Assembly: GCA_016165875.1 (NCBI GenBank)
Contig: JABBOT010000010.1
Location: 6,293,875 to 6,357,874 of the forward strand
DNA: 64,000 nt
Origin: Acanthopleura granulata
Taxonomy: Eukaryota > Mollusca > Polyplacophora > Chitonida > Chitonidae
Direction of reading: 5' to 3'
Shown: piece by piece, positions 39,919 through 52,275 of the stretch
Position numbering within the stretch: the first letter of the stretch is position 1
Layout: each line of letters begins with the position of its first letter
Notes under the pieces: generated by a model
The model's database searches: none
What the model was told of the DNA's origin: nothing
Seen by the model: the letters and a program-made list of their open reading frames with translations, nothing else
Made by a program: the position numbers and the translations under genes

Positions 39919-42900
39919 TATGACCAGCTTTGTAAACCTCCATAGTTCAACACCGTTGTCATGTATGCAGGAATGAAAGATTTGGACCGAGCAGTTGACC
40001 ACTTTCCCTTTTGATTTGAACCCCTTAGAAATGTAAGATTGATGGGTATGCTGGAGTTACTTTGTACTTTCCACTTTGTAGTGTGTTTCTCAAGCATCTC
40101 TCTTCATGAACTGAAGGGACATAAAATCACTGACATTGAATGCATGTGGTTTATGTACCGAATCATAGGAACAACTTGGGTTGATATAGATACAGTACTG
40201 TAGCTCTCCTAATGATATGCCGTAGGGTGGTGAGTTACAGAACAGAAGGTAACAAAACTGGGTAGGTACCTACCCAATGTAGCTGTTGGTTGAGTGTTAC
40301 AGAGAGGAAGTAAGGGCCTTCCTTTCAAAAAAATGCACTTTTTTGATATCTTTTGGCCTGTTTCGAGTTATTGTTGTTTACCACAGTTGAAATATGCTAC
40401 TGATATTCTAATCTATACAAGGCAACATTTTTCAACTGAAATTTGCCATGTTGCCTTTATTTGGATTTTGTCTACCTGATTGAAACCTCTCAAGGTTATT
40501 AGCTCTCCCTGTAATTCTCAGCATATCAGGAGATACTAAATGGTATGGTACTGTATCTTAGGTTGACAAGGTGTTTCTGTATTCATACCTATTTTTTTTC
40601 TGTCAGTAGAAAGAGACTAAACAATTATTTTCAGCGTGTACAGGAAAACATTTCCTTTTAACATAATTTATTCCCCTGAATGATTTTATTCTGAGTATTA
40701 TGCAAAGGTTCAAATCACATTTCTTTGTCACAAGTATAACTGTTTTTTACATCTGTAGTCCATTACTGATATTTGCAGTTCAGTGGTGCTGATGAATTTC
40801 TGAATTTATTTGTTTATGTGTGCAATGCTATAGTTAACACAATCAGGTTAAGGCTTTCACATCTGAAAAACTCTGCTATGTAGCGTTTGTAGCAGGGAAA
40901 CGTCTTTCTTTGTGATCACACAGTTTGATCATTTTGCATGCTGGCCAACTGCTAAACATCCTATGAGGTACAGAAACGGCTACATTAACCAGGGAGGAAG
41001 AACATATTATCTATCTGTCACTCTATGCAGACATTGCTCATCATAATGGGACGTTCAGGTACACAGTATTGTAGAGTGATTGTGGTGTAATCGGCACACA
41101 GCATGAACTGGTAAGCTGGGAGATACATTGGGAGATTGGTAACTATCCACTCTCCACACATTGCCATAATATTACGCTGTACCTGACTGAGTGGAATTTT
41201 ATTGATTTATTTTATGTTTTTGCTTCATTATTGAATGTGTTATAGACCTGTATTGTGAGTGCTACCAATGAGGTTGTCATCCTTAACCGTTTTATTGTAG
41301 GTTTTCTACATGCTCATCCTTAAAAATCTTCTTAGAAACACCCCATGTTGCAGTGTATATTTCTCTGTCAAAGATGAATTGTCAAAGTTTGTTGTTGTCT
41401 ATGGATATTCCAACATTTCTTGATATTGATATATTAGTAGGTACAAGCGTATGCTCTCATTAAATTACTGATATGTATACATATATTTTAGTTTTATTGG
41501 AGATTCTGATTTTAGCTGGATGAATAGATGGGTGGGCATGTATGTATATAAGTATCTGTTCCATTTTGCCAGTACAAGTGTAAAAGTAAATGGATGTATA
41601 TTAGCTAATCTGTAGTTCACATGCACTGTCATTATTTAATGGGGACCGCAACTTCTGCCCATGTGAACTTCAACATCATATTTATACAGACAGTTTCCAA
41701 TCATTTTTTGTTGATGTTACAAAATTTATAAAAGTTTAAGTGTTACTTTATAGAAATTGTTATAAAATAATAATGCATGCTTGTAATAAGTAAGTGTGTG
41801 GGCCCCAAACTCTCTCTTTTACGTCTTGATGAGTTGTATTAATGAAAAGTTTGCATTAAATGGATACAGAATCGTTATTTGTCGGCTGGTATCAGAAGTA
41901 GGTATTGAAGTCCAGGCTAGGAGTTGACTTAGCTGAATTTTAGATGTAGCGTGTACATTCAGGTATGACCAAGGCAGCAAGCTTTAACCAAGGAAGTCTT
42001 ATCTCCTCAGTCAGCCAATCATCGTCAGTTCTGTCCACTGTCAGCCAATCATCATCAGTTCTGTATCTGTATCTTTAAACATGTTAGAAAACGAGGTAGG
42101 ATAAGATAATCCTGTATGTATATGTTTTTATTCATTAGTGCAGAATTCAGACATTTTGTAAAATAGCTAACAGGATTGATGGAAATAGCCCCAAGGGGAG
42201 GTGTGGTCGGCTTGTGTAGGTAGAGATCCTCACTTTAAAGCAAGCAGGAAATGCCTGTTTTTTGTTTTTTTTAATTTTTTTTATATACATGCTTTACTAA
42301 TGTTTAAAAGAGGTAGAAAGGAAAGATTAATGAACTGTTTTAATATCAGTGTTTTACTTTTTGAACCGACCCCCTCTCACGTCCTCCATCACCAGCACCT
42401 TTGTTTATGTCTGTTGACTGCTGAAGACTTTGTACCTAGATGTGTTTTCTGTGAGTTAGGTCTGTTGATATGCGTGGACCACTTCTGGAGAATAAACATA
42501 TCCTATTCAACTGCAACAACAGAAACAAAAGGACAACTTTAACAAATTTATTGACATTTAGAATTATGATAATATTTTAATATGTAGTGTCCATTAGTGA
42601 TATCATCATGGCCTAATTTGCATATACAAAACACAGTTTTGGAATACTTGACACTGCACATTTTTGGGTCCACTGCAATAAGCTCAGCAAGTGTGAAGTC
42701 TGTTGAGTGAATGGTTGTTGAGGAAGGACGTACAGAGATTCCTTACTTCACAGATGTGTAGTTAGACTTATGGTGTTGTACTCAAGAATGTGTTTTTTAT
42801 TTACTAAAGGAGGTTGGGAGGAAACGGCATGTAGCACGGAACCTGAAAATCAGCTCAGCCATTGACAGCTGTGTTGGCTGTGTGGATTGTCATCAGTACG

Positions 42901-43056
42901 TGGATTGTTAATATTGGATAGAGAAAGATGCATTCAGAAGTCTGTTTAGCTTTCATACATATAGATGCATGTAGATAGAAAGTAACTGTAGGATCGACAG
43001 TTAGGATAGATACAGGTAATAGTATGGGGTCTTCACGATATGGTCTTTTGTATATC

Positions 43057-43181
43057 GATGACAGTATACATAATGTTGATGACAGTATGCATAATGTTGA
43101 TGACAGTATGCATAATGTTGATGACAGTATGCATAATGTTGACAGTATGCATAATGTTGATGACGATATGCATAATGTTGA
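43057..43181 (+). repeat. 21-bp minisatellite
   Basis: About six tandem copies of GATGACAGTATGCATAATGTT, one shortened by 3 bp. The 21-bp period keeps frames open on both strands, which explains the repetitive short ORFs seen here; I see no reason to call them coding. Confidence 0.95.
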
Positions 43182-44599
43182 GATCACTGGTACGTGAAAT
43201 ATGGATGCCTATTAATGGTTAGTTCCCTTTATATGTATAGTATCTGTAATTTTCCCGGAAATGAGGACAAAAATGTCACTGATAAAGACAATATTGTAAG
43301 TGCTCAAACATTAATGCATGTATTAATGCTAGAAGAACCATATACTCCAGTATGTCATTGATTATTTCAGTGATGTTAGGTGTTCCATCATTGATTGCAC
43401 AAGTGAACTTTAAGCCATCTGAAAAACACCAAAGTGTTGAAGGGATGTGTTAGCCATGTGTTTCGCAAATGCAACATTTAAATGCCATAATTTTAGTTAA
43501 TATTGCAATGGAATTTTAATTTGTAAATTAGTGCTTCTAATTTTGAAATTTGCGTTATGTTGTGTGCAGTGTATACTGTGATGGGAAATCAAATATTTAC
43601 TGTTCGAACTGAATTTCAGCCTGCTGTTTTAATAATGAGTACAGTGGTAAAATACAGAAATGAAAGCTTTTAATGAATCATTGACTGTTATATACACGAG
43701 AAAGTGTCATAATTTTAAACCTGTGTATAAATTTTCAAGAAGTCATTATGTTCATTGTAATCTTGAAATCTAAACTATTCAGTGAAGTGATATAAAGTAA
43801 TAGAAAAGAAGGTATTCAAAAATTGGCTTTTTCAAAGATAAGTTAATTTGGGACGCTGCAATGCTACCAGGCTGCTGTGAGAAATCATGTCAGCTTAGAG
43901 GTGAGGCAGTTCATAGAGTACGTTAGAAGCCAGTGTTTTCTGGACTCCATGCATGTGTATTTACTTCACTCATTTGTAAGCATGTGCCATCATCCCATCA
44001 CTTAATTGTACAAGGCTGAATTTAGCCTGTCTATTTTGAAGGAAATTGAGATACATATACTTTCCTGAAAACTTGAAACGTCTCCTGTTTTTCTTGAAGA
44101 AGTGTTACATGTAGATCTGCTTAGTCATTTGATAGGTGTTTAGAAATTTACACTCAAGGAAAATGTAGGGAACCATTGAAAGGCCAAGGCACTGATACAT
44201 GACAAACCTCATGACTTGGAGCCACAGGTTCCTCATACAGACCTGTGAGCAATATAAGCACAAGTACCATTCGGTGTGCACAGGAATTAATGCAACTACA
44301 TTTTTCCCTAAAACTGCCCAGTCAGTTTTTTCTTGCTTAGTCCAGCATTAAAGTCATGTCAGACAAAATCATGCTTTAGGGCGTGATTTGCAAATTATCA
44401 GAGTAGTGTTCATGAGTCACTTTTATCGTCTTGGAAAGTTCACACTGAGAAGCAGGCTTTCACGGTGCGTCACCCTCATTCCCTGAATCACTGTCATTAC
44501 ACAGGCAGATTGGGATAAAGAAGTTAAGTGCCACTCTGTCAGTTTTTTGCTGCAAACTATTATCTACGTGTCAAATCACCAAGTTTGTTCTCAGGGCTT

Positions 44600-44745
44600 G
44601 AGGTTATCCTTTCTCAACTCGAAAGATTTATTTATTTTTTATTTTTTGGCAGTTTTATACCTCCAGAACATTCACCAGCATTATGGTGGGAGGAAACCGA
44701 ACAGAGCCCAGGTGAAACCCATGACAGATATTTTCACATTGGCTG
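44600..44745 (-). mobile_element. SINE fragment, reverse orientation
   Basis: Shows CCAGCATTATGGTGGGAGGA then AACCGAACAGAGCCCAGGTG, the reverse complement of the family body (CACCATAATGCTGG). Confidence 0.55.
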
Positions 44746-45299
44746 CAAGTCACAAATTAACCTTTAACACATGCACATAAAAACAACAGCTAAATGAAAA
44801 TTAACATGTATTTACAAGACGTTTTATTTTTGTTGCCCTTTACAAGACTAAATATAATCCCTGCTAGATGTGATTTAATTGATGTACAGCGCATATACAC
44901 AAGTATCATAACCACAGCCTCTGGCAGGTTCTAGTCTACTGGGGCCATGACAACGTGCTTGAATGACAATACAAGTGATCGCAAATAATTACCACTGGTA
45001 CTGTTGTTCAACCAGGTAGAGGGCACTGTCGCTCTAAGAGTTACAAGCTTTGTCTCCCCTGATATAGAGAGCTGGGGTGATGCCAGTGGGATAAACCCAG
45101 GGTCAGCTTCACAAAGCACTCTTGTGGAAACCACACAGTCCACAGTGTTGTGCGTATAATCCAGGGGATCTGACAAAACTCGTGTCTACACTGCACTCTT
45201 AGTGTTACATTTATCGCACATGCAAGTAGAGCTACATACAACTGCTGCATCAGGATATTCAGACAACATGCAAGAATAAAAATAAAGAAATAGGTGAAT

Positions 45300-45497
45300 A
45301 TTGGCAGCACAGCTTATACATAATTTGTAAATCTTGGCAGCACAGTTTATAGAGAAATTGTAAATCTTAGCAGCACAGTTTATACAGATTTTGTAAATCT
45401 TGGCAGCACAGTTTATACAGATTTTGTAAATCTTGGCAGCACAGCTTAAACAGAATTTATGAAAATTGGCAACACAGCTAATATAGAATTTGTAAAT
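45300..45497 (-). repeat. 33-bp minisatellite
   Basis: Six tandem copies of a 33-bp unit beginning TTGGCAGCACAGTTTATACA and ending TTTTGTAAATC. The outer copies are more diverged. The period is divisible by three, so an antisense frame stays open; it is not considered coding. Confidence 0.95.
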
Positions 45498-45938
45498 TCT
45501 CATACAGTATTTATACATTTTTGGAGCTCTTGACACCACAGCATTGAAATGAAAGCTGTAATGTCATAATCACAATTATGTAACTTCGTACTCAAAAACA
45601 AACCAAACAATTAGTTAATTCTTGCCTTAAAAACACACATGTATGAACCTATATAATTATCTTTGTTGTTGCTCATTTTCTCCTAATGAACAAATATGGG
45701 TGGAGGAGACTGGAGTGCCTGTGATAAACCACCTACCTTTGTCAAGATACTGACCAACCTTCCCTCATGTGACATACAGATGTGCACACCATATTGGTGG
45801 AGGACAAGTGGTGTTCAATGAGCATTAGTCTGCATGAACAACCAGACAATCCTCACTGACAGCTTACTGTCAACCAGGGCCCACAAGTAGTGATGACAGG
45901 AGAATCTACAATCTCCTTGTGCCAAGAGGGAGGCTGAA

Positions 45939-46539
45939 GTTAGCACCACTTTTGTTTTTCCTTATTCGTTATTTGAATTTCGAATAACATACTAGCATAT
46001 TTTTTGTTATTGGAGTCTTGAATAATTGATGGATTGATTGATAGTTACACTGCAGCTGGCACGTATCTCCTTATTCGTACCTCAACACTTTTAGTCTTTG
46101 TTATTCGACATTTGAATAACATGCTAACACATTTTTCGTTATTCAACATTTGAATATCATGCTAGCACGCTTATCGTTAATCGACTTTCGAATAACGAAA
46201 CATGTGCTAGCAGGATATTCAATATTCCAAAAACAAAAAGTAAGGGCTGGAGACAAGAACAATCAATCAGTCAATCACTGAATTATTTGGGACCCGAAAC
46301 AAAAAATATGCTATCACATTATTCTACATTTGAATAACAAAAAACGTGCTAACAGGGCATTCGATATTTCAATAGCAAGAGTAAAACACTGACGAGGAAG
46401 GATACGTGCCAGCTCCACTGTAACTGTCAACCAATCAAAAATCTATCACTGAATCAATTATGCCAGAATGACGAAAAACATGCCAGCACGATATTCAACA
46501 TTCGAATAACAAATAACGAAAAACGAAAGTGCTACTAAC
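45939..46539. mobile_element. Foldback/MITE-like palindromic element of about 600 bp
   Basis: The left end GTTAGCACCACTTTTGTTTT and the right end read in reverse, GTTAGTAGCACTTTCGTTTT, form terminal inverted repeats. The inverted similarity runs deep into the element: GCTGGCACGTATC at 46057 pairs with GATACGTGCCAGC at 46401. TTATTCG/CGAATAA motifs are repeated throughout. There is no transposase ORF and no clear target-site duplication. Confidence 0.75.
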
Positions 46540-46808
46540 GTCCAGGCTTCCTTGTGAACCTGTACCTTGCGTGTTCTAGCAGCTGAAAGGCATCCTTTAA
46601 ATCAATCTCTATGTACTTTATCATCAATCAATTTCATGCCAGATCAGTTTGCCCTTAACTCTAAGTATTGTACACATTCAAAGTTAGAAATTTGGCACCT
46701 GCAGTTTACACTCTGCTTGTATCTGTCTCCACCATTTAAACTGGAGCTGAACCCTGTACATGTAAACATGAAAATACAACACTTTAACTGCCCCATACTA
46801 AGAGATTC

Positions 46809-47017
46809 ATAATTAGAATACATGGATGTGTTTATAATTAGTGTGCACAAAATGTACGCAATAATTAGAATACATGGATGTGTTTATAATTAGTGTACAC
46901 AAAATGTACGCAATAATTAGAATACATGGATGTGTTTATAATTAGTGTGCACAGAATGTACGCAATAATTAGAATACATGGATGTGTTTATAATTAGTGT
47001 GCACAAAATGTACGCAA
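46809..47017. repeat. 52-bp minisatellite, four copies
   Basis: Four head-to-tail copies of a 52-bp unit starting ATAATTAGAATACATGGATG and containing AATTAGTGTGCACAAAATG. Copies differ by only one or two bases, so the expansion is recent. Confidence 0.97.
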
Positions 47018-48845
47018 TAAATACATATTACACATGGATAAAATAAACATTATTGGGCCGTCATTAAAAATATGTTTGTTGTGGGTAACCCAACCGACCC
47101 TCCAAAAAGAAACCTATTCTTATATATTTATTTTGCTTTAGACGGAATTGATTTATTTCTCATTTAATAATGATGTAGGATTTGTTTATCACTTTTATGA
47201 TTAATAAAATGTAATCATACTGGCATCACGTTATCGAAGTGCTTACCTAAATGCTTTTCCTTGCAAGAGTCACCTGCCTTTTACTAAATGGGTAAGAAAA
47301 TTCATCTTTTTACATCTTTTTGATAAATAAACATAAATTTTCACAGCATTGACTTAAAACTGTGAGTTAATCCCACCACTTTCATCCAGATGCTAATCTG
47401 CCTTAAGTACAGAACGCTCCTAGTCTTGCATGGAAGATATCCTAGTGTTTTGCAGTTTCTTTCCATGCCACAAAAAGAGTTCACAAAGACATGTGCTCAT
47501 AAAAACAAATATGTGGCACCTCCCACAGAAACAATGGATGCTAGCTATATCCATAAATACAGGCAATTAGGACTTGCCATCAAATCCACATTCACATATC
47601 TGGTGATGTGAATAAATTATTCAACAATCATATTTGTAACAATAATATATTGGTATAATGGCACACAAATTAAACATTTCCCCTGTGTATAGCACTATGG
47701 AATCATGTGGACAAAGACAAAGAATCAGTATTGTATTCTAGTTTCAGTATGGAAGAACACACTATATTTAACAGTATGATCATCAAATAATGCATTGTCA
47801 GGAACTCTAAAATAACAAACCATAGAACATGTAATGCTACGGAGAAAGGACTTGGACAGATGTATAGAAATGTATACAAAAGTATCTTCGTCAGGATGAG
47901 GTATTCCTTACCCTTTCAGACTCATCATTATGGGACAGAGGTCAAATATAACAAGGAAAATAACACTCCTTGTAATGATATGAAAAAAACTGTGTAAACA
48001 CCAAAAATTTATAAAAGCACTCAACTAGGATGTAAAAACCTGCTGTGATGAATACAGCTCAGAAAACTAGTTTATTGGTATTGCCAGATGAAAATACTGA
48101 AGGATGTTGGGCAGATTATTATTGGGGGGGTTGTGGATGAGCTGGGGGTAAGGGGTGCAGTCGGCCAAAGTAGCAGGCTGAGGACTTCATCCCAGCACAA
48201 ACAACACAACCAGGTAAACATAAGACACGATGACACATATGGAGAAAGTGTCCATTGTACTTTAAGCATACACAACTCATGAGTGACATCTGAGATCAAA
48301 CCAATGCAAACAAGCAGCTTCCGGTTGAACTCAATGTAAGCTAGCCTGTTCTGGACACACATAACAGTTAAAGAACAATGGTTATCTCTATACAACATCT
48401 TCGGTGATCTTGTTTTGGAAAACTGAGTAAACATTCTTCGTTCTTTCTGTCATCAAGATACACGTTAAGAGTCTCCTCAAATACAACTAGGCATTAGTAT
48501 GAAGTGGTAAGTTACCAGGATTATAAAGGTACAAGCCTGTTTGTAATACAATGTACACAAATTCCTCTCTTAACATCTGACACAGGAATGAATGATTCAC
48601 ATATTGGTATCAAACACATAAAAGCCCATGTTCATCAGAATGCCATTAAGAACATGCAAGTAAATATATAATTCAAATTCGGTCTTAAAATTTATATGAT
48701 ATGGCACCATTACTATTTCATTACATGCTGTTAACATGTTACCTAACTACTTTACCAAAACGCTCATTGTACTTTTGAATAAAATCCACAATCCTCAGTG
48801 TTCACATTTCTTTTAAAGACACACACTAAAAAACAAAACCAACTC

Positions 48846-49955
48846 CTACGTGTCCTCACAGCCACTGACTGCCAAATCATGCGTTTTTAAATGATTTTTC
48901 AGAATGCAGTCCCGGGCAAAAGTCTTCGTGCAGAGATTACACTGGAAGGGTTTTTCGCCGGTGTGGCGCCGCCTGTGGACATTCAGTGTGCTACTGTGTG
49001 AGAATGGCTTCCCACAGATATCGCACGTGTAGGGTTTTTCCCCGGTGTGGACGCGTGCATGTATCTTCAGGGCGCTCACGTGGGAGAAGGCCTTGCTGCA
49101 GTTAGGGCACTGGTAGGGCTTCTCGCGAGTGTGCGTGCGCAGATGAACCCTCATATTGTGTTTGTGCGAGAACAGGCGCCCACAGATTTCACATTTGTAG
49201 GGTTTTTCCCCGGTGTGTGCTCGCATGTGGATTTTGCGGTTACAGTCATGGGAAAACACCTTGGGACAATATGGACAGGGAAAGGCTTTACTCTGCGAGC
49301 CATGCGTCCTCATATGCTGGGTGAGGTTCCACTTGTGCTGGAAGGATTTGCCACACTGCACACAATCATACTGTAGCTCTCCTGTCTCCCTGCCTGCTGA
49401 ACTGTTACCTTCCAATAAAAACTTGCCATTGTGACGCATCTGAATGTGGATTTCCCTGGCTGACTGTTGGTTGAAGACTTGGCCACAGTGCAAACATGGG
49501 AAACTCTCCTGTGATAGGGTGAAATGGGACAGGGCAGCATCTTGCAGCATCTCCTGATTCACACTGTTTGGTGACAAAACTTGGAAACTTCCCATGCCGA
49601 GTGGGATATGATAAAATGGGCTGCCTGTAAATGTTTGCTGATTGTGAAGTCGAGTATCCTGGATGGCATTGTGGGAAGCATTTGAATTTGTTATTACCTG
49701 AGAGATAGCAGGTGAAGACTTAGAAGCAAAGTCCAAAGCAGAATGGGATACCTGTGTCAGTGAAGCACTTTCTCCGTTGGCTGAAGTGGCATTGTTCTTG
49801 TTTGCAGACTCATACAAAGGTTCATCATCTTCACTGACTGCGTCTTGTACACCTATTACCATATACGACATGGACGGTTTGGAGCTGCTACTTGCCTCAT
49901 ATTTTCTGATGATTCGACGAGGCTGACTCTGCTTTCGTCTATACTTTGTCGCCAT
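48846..49955 (-). CDS. C2H2 zinc-finger protein with seven fingers
   Basis: Probable sequence-specific DNA-binding nuclear protein of 369 residues encoded in one exon. The N-terminus is basic (MATKYRRKQSQPRRIIRK), followed by a low-complexity Ser/Asn-rich stretch to about residue 150. Fingers at about 152-175, 196-218, 225-247, 253-275, 281-303, 309-331 and 337-359. The first is separated from the second by 20 residues and ends HIQMRH; fingers 3-7 are joined by HTGEKP linkers, once HTREKP. The ATG at 49955 has a good context (TTACCATGG). Although the frame is open to 50006, an acceptor-like TAAATTGCAG near 49979 implies a 5' UTR intron. No KRAB, BTB or SCAN domain is visible, so I cannot name an orthologue. 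Confidence 0.9.
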   Translation of the reverse strand: MATKYRRKQSQPRRIIRKYEASSSSKPSMSYMVIGVQDAVSEDDEPLYESANKNNATSANGESASLTQVSHSALDFASKSSPAISQVITNSNASHNAIQDTRLHNQQTFTGSPFYHIPLGMGSFQVLSPNSVNQEMLQDAALSHFTLSQESFPCLHCGQVFNQQSAREIHIQMRHNGKFLLEGNSSAGRETGELQYDCVQCGKSFQHKWNLTQHMRTHGSQSKAFPCPYCPKVFSHDCNRKIHMRAHTGEKPYKCEICGRLFSHKHNMRVHLRTHTREKPYQCPNCSKAFSHVSALKIHARVHTGEKPYTCDICGKPFSHSSTLNVHRRRHTGEKPFQCNLCTKTFARDCILKNHLKTHDLAVSGCEDT

Positions 49956-51410
49956 GGTAACACACTGGAAAGCTCTGCAATTTATCACAAAAGAAAGCTG
50001 TAACATGAATAATGCACTGCTAACTTATATCATGTGCTAGAGGATATGATTGACAATTCCTGGAAGAATCTGTCAAAATATGCATCTAAGAAGGGCATGA
50101 GCCGTGATGGGGATTGAACCCCAGGACTCTCTCGTAATACGAATTGAAAACTCTAGTCTACGTTTCAACAGACACCTGATAAAACTTACAACTACTACAG
50201 GTTGCTTGTAACTCCATTGAAAACTCCCCGCAAACTGATCGGACTCACTCGACAAAGTGGTCCCAGCAGTAGTAAGGATGAGAGTGATGTCACCTGGTTG
50301 GGTGACGTCAATTCATTGAAAAATGTCCTTTTCTCAATGAACATCGGAAAAGTGGGTCAGCGACGAACAATAGCTCAAGCTATTCTTTACAAATCCCGTG
50401 GTTCCTCATTAAACTACTGCCCTTTCACATCGCCGTGGAAACAAATTCAACGAATTCTGCTCCAGGAAATATCTATACAGTGATCAAATTTCGAGACCTT
50501 TGTCAAAACCATTCAAACAACAACCGGCATTGACACCAAATACCACGCAAGCATAATATTAGTTAATTGTACAAGGGATCCCTCATCTCTGTGTCATTAA
50601 ATATAATGTTTTCCTTCTTCAAAGACTGGCCACAAGCCAAAAACTTACAATATTGCCAATGATAAAATGTAGCCCGCAAAAAGACGAGGTTGTTGTTGTG
50701 CAGCCTGTCACAGAGTTATGTCCCTTCTAGCGTTGTCAGTTCCCACTTCTCGCTCATTGTCCGGTTGCTCATGTCTGCTGCCAAAGACAAATATAAATAT
50801 ATAGAGCCTATCACATTGACCAGTTCTTCCCTTTTTCTTCTGTTTTGTTTTTTTTTTGTTTTTTTTGCCTTATAAACTGCTATAGTTTGTTTCTTTAAAC
50901 TACAGTTATCTAGATACTCAGCTCTCTCTAAAGGCACTCATACCGTACCATACTCACAAACAAAATTGCCTTAGCCAGTGCACGTAACACAAGATCAACG
51001 ATTTGATCTCTTAGACGTCCGCGTTCAGTTACTGCAAAGAAAATGCAGCAAATATACTTTTTCTAATTCATAGCGATAAACTCCATAAGCTTGTATTAGA
51101 CTACGCATTGCCTCCAGGTGACACCATAAATTATTCAAGACGTGGCAAGGTCTGCTGGACAACTTCATTTTACCTTTTTCAGAAAGCGGAGTTATAAACG
51201 TGTGGCGATACACGGAGTGGCTTGATAAAATGAAGAAGGGCAAAGGGGACCGAGGGAAATTTATAATGGCTGTACCCGAAGAGATTAGAACAAACTCCTA
51301 ACAGAGCAAAATCCTACCTGGCTGGAATAGGATAATACCCTCGAAGACGGACTACATTGCCTTTTTTCTTGCTTTTTTTTTTAATAACAGACTTTCCTAA
51401 CATTGAAATC
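49956..51410. other. Upstream region of the zinc-finger gene
   Basis: It should contain a non-coding first exon; a plausible minus-strand donor (CCAG/GTAGGA) lies near 51316. It also holds a tRNA-like fragment near 50098-50170, a dispersed repeat at 50262-50395 shared with 5057-5150, and T-rich runs near 50845-50868. No coding exon seen. Confidence 0.4.
50098..50170 (-). other. tRNA-like 3' half (pseudo-tRNA or SINE head)
   Basis: Read on the minus strand, TCCTGGGGTTCAATCCCCAT resembles a T-arm with a B-box, followed by TCACGGC as an acceptor-like 3' strand. No matching GCCGTGA 5' strand or clear D-arm is found about 70 nt upstream, so it is not an intact tRNA gene. Confidence 0.35.
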
Positions 51411-51419
51411 TGAATCCTG

Positions 51420-52120
51420 TTAAGGATTTTCGTGAATTAGCCTACCCAGATGTGTGCATGATAGAATTACTATGATATAATAAAATAACTATCTTTTGGC
51501 TAAAATTGTTTACGGCTTCAGAACTCTAGCGCCTGTTTAACGTGACGTCAAAGTCATCTGTAGAAACATGGGTTTAAGGAAGGCCTGTTTGACTTTGCTT
51601 CCATTGTTACTGTTAGTTTTTAGAAGCTTAAACTTTCAAAACTTACTACACGAAACTTTAAAAAGTCTAAAATAAGTGTAATAATACGAATATTAGGTGG
51701 ACACATGCAGCATTTGCACAGGGAGGTTTGTATCCTGGTCATTGTTACACATAACGTTTCATGTAATTTCTGAAATCCAAACTGGGAAAAATGAAATAGG
51801 TCACAGACATAGTATTTGAGTCACTGTTGGTGTGCCGTGATCCAACAGGCATGGAAGTCAAAGTTCACAGAACGTGTCTCAAAAAAGACGCCCAATTTCA
51901 ACATCGGCCTATCTAGCCTGTACAAAGTCAGCGTGGAAAGTCAGCAACAACGTAACTGTTTGCATGTGCAGCTGTGTGTGCATGTGACGCATTTCGGGTG
52001 ACGTCACAAACACGACATCATCAGTTTGTCGGTTGCCACAGGAGCCTCTGTTTACAGGTTGTGAATATGCATCCAAGGTGAAATTTACCACAGTGACAAT
52101 GATCTACCTTTACAGCAGTT
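51420..52120. repeat. Direct duplication, copy A
   Basis: Shares ordered blocks with 52690-53285: GTACGGCTTCAG-like start, GACGTCAAAGTCATCTGTAG, CTTCCATTGTTA, GTCTCAAAAAAGACGCC, CTATCTAGCCTGT, GTAACTGTTTGCATGTGCAG and GTGACGTCACAAACAC. Offsets between copies vary from about 1180 to 1260 bp, showing indels. No coding potential is evident. Confidence 0.85.
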
Positions 52121-52275
52121 AATAATTTTAGGAAATGTTTGGCAACCCGAGAAAATCATACTGCAAGTTCTTTGTTTTTTGGAGGGATCGAGTACGTACG
52201 CAATCTAAGCGTACTGACGGTGGCCCATATAGGGCATTGACTTTTTGCTACCTTTTTGTTGGATTAGGGTAAAAT

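Larger units (their letters stand above)
39919..48845. other. GPATCH2 3' UTR and intergenic region, no coding exon recognised
   Basis: The first 2-3 kb is AT-rich and likely GPATCH2 3' UTR (a possible AATAAA lies near 42493). Further on are a 21-bp minisatellite (43057), a reverse SINE tail (44600-44745), a 33-bp minisatellite (45300), a 600-bp foldback element (45939) and a 52-bp minisatellite (46809). The part from about 48071 to 48845 is a probable 3' UTR of the zinc-finger gene, since TTTATT (AATAAA on the minus strand) occurs at 48071. Short ORFs here have no recognisable domain. Confidence 0.55.

Noticed and set aside
43040..43222. Repetitive ORF (MLMTVCI repeats)
   Set aside because: Explained fully by the 21-bp minisatellite.
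44931..45176. 81-codon antisense ORF with a Pro/Ser-rich end
   Set aside because: No domain, no splice partners, and it overlaps repeat-like sequence.
45186..45539. Antisense ORF with repeated CAAKIYK-type units
   Set aside because: Explained by the 33-bp minisatellite; no gene context.
46809..47017. CRISPR-like array
   Set aside because: Units are contiguous without unique spacers, in a eukaryotic genome; it is a minisatellite.
50098..50170. Intact tRNA gene
   Set aside because: T-arm-like sequence present, but no matching acceptor 5' strand, D-arm or convincing anticodon stem.
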